This document shows positions 1 through 4,764 of a stretch of 5,252 nucleotides of DNA, one piece after another; the first letter of the stretch is position 1; every line of letters starts with the position of its first letter. The stretch is from an uncultured Ruminococcus sp. (GTDB lineage: Bacteria; Bacillota; Clostridia; Oscillospirales; CAG-272). The notes below the pieces were generated by a model. It was not told the origin of the DNA. It saw only the letters and a list, made by a program, of their open reading frames with translations, and did not search any database. Location: assembly GCA_900551005.1 (NCBI GenBank), contig URUL01000112.1:1-5252 (forward strand). The letters run 5' to 3'. A program made the translations under genes and the position numbers.

Positions 1-72
1 GCCTTGCTTTGCTTTCCTCTATTATACTACTTTTTGAATATTTTTGCAAGACTGACATTAATCAGTGTTTCC
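1..72 (-). mobile_element. Terminal fragment of IS5-family element (copy 1, cut by window edge)
   Basis: Bases 1-50 are identical to 2549-2598, which is the promoter end of the IS5-family element at 1708-2620. After a four-base block that differs (51-54 against 2599-2602), bases 55-72 match again up to the terminal ...CAGTGTTTCC. Homology stops at 72/73, giving the outer end of the element. The next four bases, CTAA, fit the YTAR target preference known for the IS5 group. The fragment carries the element's promoter reading leftward out of the window (-35 TTGCAA at 44-49, -10 TATAAT at 21-26, both on the minus strand). The transposase gene would lie beyond base 1. Whether that copy is complete cannot be seen. 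Confidence 0.82.
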
Positions 73-134
73 CTAAAAATATACGCTCTTTGCCGATAAA
101 TTGCCCCTTTTACAGAAAATTCTTAACAGAGCCT

Positions 135-986
135 CTATACATCATTTTGATCATCTCTTGCTAAATTGGATCTTGTTTCGGAATCCAATTCACTCCAAAC
201 TTTCAGAAGTGGGTGATAGGTTTCATCATTTACCAATCCCCATTTGTCATGTTTTTGGATGCGTTGCATACAGGCATGACGAATTTCCAAAGCATCAGGA
301 CGGGTTAAAAATTCTTCCAGTTCCCACCGAAACGAAAAACACAGCCAAAGTGTTTCCTGTTCTTGTTCTTTGTCCCAGTGGCAGAACACCCGGATTGACG
401 GGTAATTTTTTTGTTCCCGCAAATATCTTTGAATTGCTCTGCAGCTATCCGAATAGATATGCCACAAAGCAAGACCGACAAAAGATTCTACACTCAATAC
501 ATTTTTTTGCATTGGTACTTCGTTTGGATGAATAATCCGGCTGCTGTCACGCTGATCCGGATGCTGACCTACAAATCCATATGCTTGCTGTTCCTCCAGA
601 GTGAGCAATCTGGGATATGGAACGGACACATGAAATTCTTCCAGTGTTTGCAAAAACAATGACATGATTTGTAATTTCATTCCATCCATTATCAAATTGT
701 TGCATTTTGAGAAGGTCTCTTTCACATAAACCGTCACAAACAGCGATCGTTCAAATTCAGGATGCTCCGGAAGTCTTGCCGATGTTGGCTTTCGAAACAG
801 CCCATGCTTTTGCGTTGTTTTCGGAATCACCATGCTTTCATAGGATTCTGCATAGCAAGCAACAATTTCAATATCAAACTGATACATCACCTTTTTTATG
901 AAAGAGGCGGCAAGTGGGCTTTGCTCTGCCCGACCGGAATGAATCACTGCTCGGATATCCGGTCGGGAAAGTTCAATCTGTTCCAT
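135..986 (-). CDS. Uncharacterised protein, 283 aa; second gene of a tandem paralogous pair
   Basis: I do not recognise a family or function. The protein is soluble, rich in charged and aromatic residues, with no signal peptide or membrane segment. It starts 12 bases after the stop of the gene at 999-1688, with an AAAGGA Shine-Dalgarno (992-997 on the minus strand) in the gap, so the two form an operon. It is distantly similar to that upstream protein. Residues 11-44 align without gaps to its residues 8-41, and the C-terminal 120 residues share spaced motifs: ESF (167-169), WHI (175-177), YPSI (195-198) and YHPxxK (257-262). Compared with its partner it has roughly 30 extra residues after position 45 and a longer middle segment (about 125-160) rich in Q, D and P. 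The conserved W, H, Y and P residues would fit a fold core or ligand site, but no known catalytic signature is visible. The stop is TAG, and no clear terminator follows before the IS end at 72. Confidence 0.8.
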   Translation of the reverse strand: MEQIELSRPDIRAVIHSGRAEQSPLAASFIKKVMYQFDIEIVACYAESYESMVIPKTTQKHGLFRKPTSARLPEHPEFERSLFVTVYVKETFSKCNNLIMDGMKLQIMSLFLQTLEEFHVSVPYPRLLTLEEQQAYGFVGQHPDQRDSSRIIHPNEVPMQKNVLSVESFVGLALWHIYSDSCRAIQRYLREQKNYPSIRVFCHWDKEQEQETLWLCFSFRWELEEFLTRPDALEIRHACMQRIQKHDKWGLVNDETYHPLLKVWSELDSETRSNLARDDQNDV

Positions 987-998
987 TTTTTTCCTTTA

Positions 999-1688
999 CT
1001 ACACAATTTCTGATTGCAGCCTTGACAATTCCTCCGGCGGTATGTCATTCAAACATTTGAATACAGGATGATAACTGCTTTCCGTAAAAATGTGAAAATG
1101 ATCATAATTTTGAAGGCAGGAGAACATCCGATGCTGAATCTGATCCTGTTGTTTCTGTGATAGCAAACCATTGATTACAACAAGATGAGAATAGCCCTCG
1201 CTTGTAGGATATGGCAGAACTTTGACGATGGAAGGATATTCGCAGCGAACAGATGCAAATGCACGAAAATGGCAGGTGTTCACCGTGATATGCCACTTGC
1301 CGATTGCATCAAATGACTCGATCTGAACAGTTGTAAAGATCGGAAATATTCCATCATGATGTTCCTTTCGGGTTTGTTTTCTCGGTAATACCCGGTGATA
1401 CGAAATTGAATATCGTTCCATAATCGGATAAAGAATCCGGAAAAACGATTCTGCCATTTCATCGTCGTGAAATGATAAATTATGGTTTTGAGAAACACGA
1501 ATAGTTGATTGATCGTCTGTACGAACCAATAATGTCAGAGAATTTTGTGTTTCCTCGCAGTAATATGAAACAAAGACCTGAATTTTGTATTTTTCATGAA
1601 GTTGCTTGTGAAATTCTTCAGCTAAAGCAGAATTTTTAAGGTTTCCCGTCAGAAAAATATCCTGAATGCTGTTTTCGGTCAAAAACAT
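999..1688 (-). CDS. Uncharacterised protein, 229 aa; first gene of a tandem paralogous pair
   Basis: Function unknown, with no family recognised and no transmembrane or export signal. The ATG at 1688 is supported by a near-perfect AAGGAGGT Shine-Dalgarno (1696-1703, minus strand) seven bases upstream. The N-terminal 40 residues have alternating hydrophobic strands and a helix, and align without gaps to the downstream protein. The C-terminal half carries the shared motifs ESF (124-126), WHI (132-134), YPSI (151-154) and YHPxxK (206-211). These indicate divergence after an old duplication rather than recent copying. Only 19 bases of original upstream DNA remain before the left end of an IS5-family element at about 1708, so the native promoter is missing. 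Transcription would have to come from the IS (promoter at 2569-2597) or from cryptic signals within it. Codon use and moderate GC content resemble the partner gene and differ from the GC-rich core genes to the right. Confidence 0.8.
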   Translation of the reverse strand: MFLTENSIQDIFLTGNLKNSALAEEFHKQLHEKYKIQVFVSYYCEETQNSLTLLVRTDDQSTIRVSQNHNLSFHDDEMAESFFRILYPIMERYSISYHRVLPRKQTRKEHHDGIFPIFTTVQIESFDAIGKWHITVNTCHFRAFASVRCEYPSIVKVLPYPTSEGYSHLVVINGLLSQKQQDQIQHRMFSCLQNYDHFHIFTESSYHPVFKCLNDIPPEELSRLQSEIV

Positions 1689-1695
1689 ATACTGT

Positions 1696-1703
1696 ACCTC
1701 CTT
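1696..1703 (-). promoter_or_regulatory. Strong ribosome binding site adjoining IS insertion
   Basis: AAGGAGGT on the minus strand, seven bases before the ATG at 1688. It fixes the start of the 229-aa protein. Only four bases (1704-1707) separate it from the IS end, so the insertion spared the ribosome binding site but displaced everything upstream. Confidence 0.8.
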
Positions 1704-1840
1704 CTACGGAACTGCTGAATAACTCGCCTCCAAATCTCCCGAACATGCAATCATGCATAAAATGATGAATAAAACATCAAGGATCACAAGCAAAAGTCGA
1801 AAAACAGCCACGCAAGCACCGTCTGAACCGGTTTTTCATC

Positions 1841-1870
1841 CCCAATGAGGGAGAATTACCCTCAAATGGG
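1841..1870. repeat. Imperfect inverted repeat in the IS non-coding end
   Basis: CCCAATGAGGG (1841-1851) is complementary to CCCTCAAATGGG (1859-1870) except for a one-base bulge, with a seven-base loop. It lies just beyond the transposase stop codon at 1876. No T-run follows on either strand, so it is not a typical intrinsic terminator. It could be a cis structure of the IS that dampens read-through, or a recognition feature. Confidence 0.5.
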
Positions 1871-1875
1871 CATAG

Positions 1876-2537
1876 TTATCCCGCTATAGGCGCAGCTTGT
1901 TTATTCCGGAACTGTTCGGTTCGCCCAACCCGGATGCACATCAACAGGTTGGCACACCCGAACAGGACATGGAACCGGTTCATATTCTTGGCAATGCCAC
2001 GGTATGCAACTTGCCTATACCCGAAATCCCGTTTGACTATGAGAAAGACGTGCTCGACCTTACAGCGAATCGACGAGATGCGATTTTCCATTTGCTTTTC
2101 CCAGTTGATTCCCTCATAGTCTTTGGATGTTTTCAGGCTGGAGGGACGCTTACAAATGCGGTAATCGATTTGGGACAGGTGTTCATCCTTTATGACATCC
2201 TCCTGTTTCGGAACTTCAGCAAGGTTGTCGCATCCGGAACCTGTTCCGTCATAAAATTTATGCCAAGAAAACTACGCATGGCGTAGCTGTCATATATGGC
2301 GTCCTCTGTCCCTTCGTCGGACAGGTTGAACCATGTCTGCATCAGATACATCCGCAGCATCGTCTCGATACCCCGAACAGGTCGCCCATGCTCTCCCTTC
2401 GGATAGTACGGTCTGATCATTTCTACCCATGCTTTCCACGGGATGATCTCTTCCATCTTGTTGAGAAATTCCTCCCGCTTCGTCGTCTTTTTCCGGTTTC
2501 CGTATTCAACATCCGTCAATGTTATCTGATCTTTCAT
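1876..2537 (-). pseudogene. IS5-family transposase, central deletion plus frameshift
   Basis: The N-terminal piece (2537 to about 2208) encodes 110 residues of the IS5/InsH-type N-terminal domain (DUF772-like), with the hallmark run DATTLLKFR at its end. The reading then goes out of frame and stops at 2190. From about 2212 to the stop at 1876 a second frame encodes the C-terminal part of the same family. It includes EHLSQIDYRI and the R-(3)-E-(6)-K signature around RCKVEH, whose E (codon at 2053-2055) is the third member of the DDE triad. By comparison with full-length IS5 transposases (about 330 aa), roughly 110 residues holding both catalytic aspartates are missing, and the junction also shifts the frame. 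I chose ATG 2537 over the earlier ATG at 2597 because the latter lies inside the promoter's -35 box; a GGCAGGTG-like Shine-Dalgarno precedes 2537. Not functional as a transposase; at most a DNA-binding N-terminal peptide of 115 aa is made. Confidence 0.88.
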
Positions 2538-2548
2538 ACCGCACACCT

Positions 2549-2620
2549 GCCTTGCTTTGCTTTCCTCTATTATACTACTTTTTGAATATTTTTGCAAGGT
2601 CTACATTAATCAGTGTTTCC
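2549..2620. repeat. 72-bp direct repeat with 1-72 (IS terminus)
   Basis: Matches 1-72 with a single cluster of four mismatches at 2599-2602. It contains the IS promoter and terminal inverted repeat. The matching orientation shows the two IS copies are direct repeats about 2.5 kb apart, so recombination between them could delete the intervening operon. Confidence 0.9.
2569..2597 (-). promoter_or_regulatory. IS5-element promoter reading toward the paralogous gene pair
   Basis: On the minus strand, -35 TTGCAA (2592-2597) and -10 TATAAT (2569-2574) are separated by 17 bases, close to the sigma-A consensus. It drives the broken transposase. Because no T-tailed terminator is visible between it and 1688, it may also supply transcripts for the operon at 135-1688. 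An identical copy sits at 21-49. Confidence 0.78.
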
Positions 2621-2634
2621 TTAGAGGTGGCCTG

Positions 2635-2663
2635 TTGCAAATGAAGCAATTTTATGATATAAT
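2635..2663 (+). promoter_or_regulatory. Sigma-A promoter for the small membrane protein
   Basis: -35 TTGCAA (2635-2640), a 17-base spacer and -10 TATAAT (2658-2663). It begins 15 bases outside the IS end and is followed by a leader of about 25 bases and the Shine-Dalgarno GAGGTG (2685-2690). It points away from the IS promoter. Confidence 0.8.
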
Positions 2664-2696
2664 AAGGACACAAAATAAAATGATGAGGTGAACTTT

Positions 2697-3032
2697 ATGA
2701 AAAAAATAATTCCTTTTATTTTTCCATTAATAACTGGTTTATTTGGTGGTTGGTTTATCGAATGTTTTTTATGTGTTGCTTCCATAACTATGTCACCTTT
2801 TGGCGATCTGGATCAATTTAATTTTTTTCTTTTTTGTGGTATAGTTTCATTAGTATCTCTACTGATTATCATAGTGGCTACAATTGTGAATATTTCGTTC
2901 TTTATTGAATTAAGCAACAAGAAAAAGTGTATGCTCGGTTTAATTGTGCAGGTTTGTACGACGATTTTTATTTGTTTGGTATCTTGGCACTGCGTGGCAC
3001 AAGTAATCAATGTTTTATATAAATTTTTTTGA
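2697..3032 (+). CDS. Small three-helix membrane protein, 111 aa, unknown function
   Basis: No family recognised. The sequence is very hydrophobic, with three predicted membrane segments at about residues 4-28, 43-69 and 79-107. Between the second and third is a short basic loop (NKKK at 74-77), probably cytosolic by the positive-inside rule; a polar turn with SPFGDLDQ lies between the first and second. There are six scattered cysteines but no CxxC pair. I chose ATG 2697 because GAGGTG lies six bases upstream; the in-frame GTG at 2688 overlaps that ribosome binding site. The gene has its own consensus promoter and appears monocistronic. It is markedly more AT-rich than everything to the right, suggesting acquired DNA. 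Small hydrophobic proteins like this can be immunity proteins, transporter subunits or toxins, but nothing here decides between them. Confidence 0.72.
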   Translation: MKKIIPFIFPLITGLFGGWFIECFLCVASITMSPFGDLDQFNFFLFCGIVSLVSLLIIIVATIVNISFFIELSNKKKCMLGLIVQVCTTIFICLVSWHCVAQVINVLYKFF

Positions 3033-3044
3033 AATTTAAAAAGG

Positions 3045-3322
3045 CCCTGCGGACAAAATCCTGGACAGGGAGAAAGGAAGGGATTATGTACACAAGGGAG
3101 CAAAAGGAAAAGGCACTTGCAATGTATGATGCAACGCAATCCATCGCAGAGGTCATTCGCCGGCTGGGATACCCGTCGAAACAGGCGTTGTACACATGGA
3201 TAGCAAATCGCGATAAGCCTTGGCAAAAGCCAAACGGTTTTCGCGGGGTCAACACCGCAGAACACCCGTGGCATCCGTCAGTGAATTTGAAAATTTCTGC
3301 AATCAGGACTTGTTTTGAAGAG
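3045..3322 (+). mobile_element. 5' remnant of an IS3-family (IS150-like) element
   Basis: This stretch holds the leader and the first 79 or so codons of an IS3-family orfA. GGACAAAATCCTGGACAGG (3051-3069), just before the ribosome binding site, resembles the end regions of such elements. The right-hand part, including the rest of orfA and all of orfB, is missing. The DNA changes to the tRNA promoter region after about 3322. The exact left end is uncertain. Confidence 0.6.
3086..3322 (+). pseudogene. Truncated IS3-family transposase OrfA (helix-turn-helix)
   Basis: The ATG at 3086 has an AGGAAG ribosome binding site (3075-3080). Residues 2-79 look like the N-terminal part of OrfA from IS3/IS150-group elements. 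They comprise a basic YTREQKEKAL start, a helix-turn-helix covering about residues 8-43 with the typical RRLGYPSKQALYTWI, then the GVNTAEH and HPSV motifs ahead of the next helix. Similarity ends near CFE (residues 76-78). The frame then continues through unrelated DNA over the tRNA promoter and stops inside the tRNA at 3401-3403, giving a 105-codon chimeric reading frame. OrfB with its DDE domain is absent. OrfA normally binds the element's ends as part of the OrfAB transposase, so this fragment cannot transpose. Confidence 0.78.
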
Positions 3323-3346
3323 CGCAAAATATTTTTGCAAAACCAC

Positions 3347-3375
3347 TTGACAAAAACGTCGTTATGTGGTATACT
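3347..3375 (+). promoter_or_regulatory. Consensus sigma-A promoter of the tRNA-Thr-like gene
   Basis: -35 TTGACA (3347-3352) perfect, 17-base spacer, -10 TATACT (3370-3375). Transcription would begin near 3382, leaving a leader of only about a dozen bases before the tRNA at 3394, as expected for a stand-alone tRNA gene. Confidence 0.88.
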
Positions 3376-3393
3376 ATGCAGGTCGGCAGGAAT

Positions 3394-3469
3394 GCTGGTA
3401 TAGCTCAGCTGGTAGAGCACGTCTTAGGTAATGACGAGGTCATCAGTCCGAATCTGATTACCTGCTCCA
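3394..3469 (+). tRNA. tRNA-Thr(GGT)-like gene with substitutions at conserved positions; probable pseudo-tRNA
   Basis: The 76 bases fold as a cloverleaf. Acceptor GCTGGTA/TACCTGC, U8-A9, D-arm GCTC/GAGC with G18-G19 present, anticodon arm CGTCT/TGACG, variable loop AGGTC, T-arm ATCAG/CTGAT, discriminator T and encoded CCA. The anticodon is GGT (3427-3429), and the GCUGGUA start is typical of tRNA-Thr. Several normally invariant features are broken. Position 33 is A (3426) rather than U. Position 55 is C (3448) rather than U. Pairs 3-70 (3396/3463) and 31-39 (3424/3432) are U-U. The T-stem, D-stem and CCA are intact. Loss of U33 should impair decoding, and loss of U55 removes the pseudouridine that holds the D-loop/T-loop contact. 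It is either a decaying duplicate of a normal tRNA-Thr or an RNA kept for another use. The flanking promoter and terminator are intact. Confidence 0.8.
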
Positions 3470-3473
3470 GAGT

Positions 3474-3510
3474 GGCTCGTTGTGAGAACAGCGAGCCTCT
3501 CTTCATTTTT
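3474..3510 (+). terminator. Intrinsic terminator after the tRNA-like gene
   Basis: A ten-pair stem, GGCTCGTTGT (3474-3483) with ACAGCGAGCC (3488-3497) including one G-U pair, closed by a GAGA tetraloop and followed by the T-rich tail TCTCTTCATTTTT. It begins five bases after the tRNA CCA and lies in front of the convergent S1-domain gene. The opposite strand lacks a T-run, so it is one-directional. Confidence 0.92.
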
Positions 3511-3551
3511 GCCTTGCTGCAGCCTGCGACAGTACCGGATCGGCAGAGGCG

Positions 3552-4526
3552 TTACGAAAAGGTCGTTCCCATAAACCGTTTGGCGCCGAGGGGAGAATAG
3601 ACCCATCGGTCAATATGCGGGACGCGGTCGCCTCGGATGAAATAATCCAGCCGGGGGGCAGGCAACGGCTCGTTCCGGCAGGCGTCGATCAGCACAAGCT
3701 TGACCTTCATGCGTTCCGGCGTGATGCTCTTGATGAATACGGCAGCCGTCCTGCCGACCAGCGCCTGCGCCATTTCGCGGTCACCGTCCCGCAGCTCGGC
3801 AAGTCCTGCCAGGTTTGGCGCCAGTTCAACGAACACGCCGTACTCCTCCACGCTCCGGACGATGCCCGCGACCGTCTGCCCCGGTTCAAACCGCGCGGCA
3901 TTCTCCGTCCAGGTTCCCAGCAGTTCCCGCATGGTCAGAACAATCCGCCCGCTGTCCCGATCCACCGAGCGCACGACTGCCCAGATCAGCTGCCCGTTAT
4001 ACAGTCGTTCCCGCGGATGCCGGATGCGCGAGACGGACATGGCATCCACGGGGAGCAGGGAGCACAGACCGCATCCGATATCTACGAATGCTCCGAAGCT
4101 CTCCAGATGCGTGACACGTCCCCGGACGACGTCGCCGGGAGCCAGATCGGCGATATATACGGCGGCGCACTCCGCCTGTGCCGCACGGCGGGACAGGCGT
4201 ACGGTCGTCAGTCCTTCGGCGTCCGGTGTGTCAATGCCCTGCACCTTGAAGCAGACCGCTTTGCCGACGCGCGTGAGATTGGCGATTTCCTTGACCGGCT
4301 CGCCGGGACGTGTGTACTCCGCCTCCTCGCGCGGGATAATGCCGCGAACCCCGGGCAGGGCGGGGAAGTCTATGTGCAGATTCAGTTCGCTGTCGCAGAG
4401 CAGTGCGGTGCCCTCCAGAATGGCACCCGATGCCTGCGCCCGTTCCAGCATCGGCAGGGATGAGCAGGCGTCCCGATTGGCGGCGGAGGTCAGCAGCTGA
4501 CCCTCCGGCAGATAGTTTGCTTCCAT
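3552..4526 (-). CDS. S1-domain RNA-binding protein (ribosomal protein S1-like), 324 aa
   Basis: A cytosolic protein with three OB-fold S1 domains. The first, about residues 35-113, is divergent and resembles the N-terminal domain of Firmicute S1 proteins, with RGIIPREEAEY (61-71) and LSRR (111-114). The second, 128-200, is canonical: GDVVRGRVTHLESFGAFVDI, with the exposed aromatic FGAF typical of RNA binding. The third, 213-281, is also canonical: GQTVAGIVRSVEEYGVFVEL. A tail of about 40 residues (284-324, ending HIDRWVYSPLG...FMGTTFS) lies outside the S1 folds. E. coli S1 has six domains; Firmicute S1-like proteins have fewer, so the length is reasonable for a Clostridia version. The likely role is binding mRNA or rRNA in translation or RNA turnover. 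Start ATG 4526 has a GGAG (4533-4536, minus strand) six bases away. The gene is GC-rich, diverges from rplM, and runs convergently toward the tRNA terminator. No convincing promoter or terminator of its own was seen. A name such as rpsA would be a guess. Confidence 0.85.
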   Translation of the reverse strand: MEANYLPEGQLLTSAANRDACSSLPMLERAQASGAILEGTALLCDSELNLHIDFPALPGVRGIIPREEAEYTRPGEPVKEIANLTRVGKAVCFKVQGIDTPDAEGLTTVRLSRRAAQAECAAVYIADLAPGDVVRGRVTHLESFGAFVDIGCGLCSLLPVDAMSVSRIRHPRERLYNGQLIWAVVRSVDRDSGRIVLTMRELLGTWTENAARFEPGQTVAGIVRSVEEYGVFVELAPNLAGLAELRDGDREMAQALVGRTAAVFIKSITPERMKVKLVLIDACRNEPLPAPRLDYFIRGDRVPHIDRWVYSPLGAKRFMGTTFS

Positions 4527-4729
4527 ATGTAGCTCCGATCCTTTCTTTTGCGTACTTAACCGGGGATTCCGGCGTTATCACCCGCAGTGTATGAAGCAAT
4601 CGTCCGACGTATGCCACTGAAAAAGCGAAACGGCGAGGCAGGGACATACAGAAAAACACGCGAAAACGCAAGGAAACGGGAGCTTGCATACCTGTAAATC
4701 AAAAAATCAAAATAATTTCGAAAAAGGGC

Positions 4730-4758
4730 TTGACAGGCAGGGGCAGATATGGTATAAT
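4730..4758 (+). promoter_or_regulatory. Consensus sigma-A promoter of rplM
   Basis: Perfect -35 TTGACA (4730-4735) and perfect -10 TATAAT (4753-4758) with a 17-base spacer. The expected start is near 4765, giving a leader of about 67 bases. A strong vegetative promoter fits a ribosomal protein operon. The rest of the 203-bp gap to the divergent S1-domain gene shows no other clear signal. Confidence 0.92.
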
Positions 4759-4764
4759 AGCGCC

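Larger units (their letters stand above)
1708..2620 (-). mobile_element. IS5-family insertion sequence, internally deleted (copy 2)
   Basis: The element is bounded by imperfect terminal inverted repeats. The right end reads inward on the minus strand as GGAAACACTGATTAAT, and the left end on the plus strand as GGAACTGCTGAATAAC, about 11 of 18 positions matching. The right boundary is confirmed because homology with copy 1 (1-72) stops there. The left boundary rests only on the inverted repeat. It holds a promoter, a transposase with its central part deleted, and about 170 bp of non-coding DNA beyond the transposase stop. At roughly 0.9 kb it is shorter than the 1.2-1.4 kb usual for the family. 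Flanks are CTAC on the left and TTAG on the right. They are not identical, so no clean 4-bp target duplication is visible. With both D residues of the catalytic DDE triad lost, it could move only with help from an intact copy. Confidence 0.82.

Noticed and set aside
73..134. Possible terminator for the minus-strand operon
   Set aside because: No stem with a following T-run is visible on the minus strand.
101..1013. Plus-strand frames opposite the 283-aa gene
   Set aside because: They lack ribosome binding sites and are poorer candidates than the minus-strand genes, which have good translation signals and mutual similarity.
1897..2286. Plus-strand 129-codon frame within the IS
   Set aside because: It is antisense to recognisable transposase sequence in both minus-strand frames.
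2538..2597. Upstream start codon at 2597 for the transposase N-terminus
   Set aside because: It lies inside the -35 box of the IS promoter, so it would not be in the transcript; ATG 2537 matches the usual start for the family.
2813..3420. Minus-strand frames spanning the membrane protein gene, orfA stub and tRNA promoter
   Set aside because: They cross unrelated elements and are antisense to better supported genes.
3419..3436. Alternative register giving anticodon AGG (Pro) with U33 restored
   Set aside because: Shifting the loop by one base destroys the anticodon stem, whereas the GGT register keeps four of five pairs and fits the overall tRNA-Thr sequence.
3615..4500. Long plus-strand open frames (282 and 266 codons) opposite the S1-domain gene
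   Set aside because: They are antisense to a clearly conserved S1-domain protein, have compositions typical of GC-rich shadow frames, and lack ribosome binding sites.
4527..4680. Promoter for the S1-domain gene on the minus strand
   Set aside because: Only weak matches were found (for example a TTGCTT with a poor -10), not enough to support a site.
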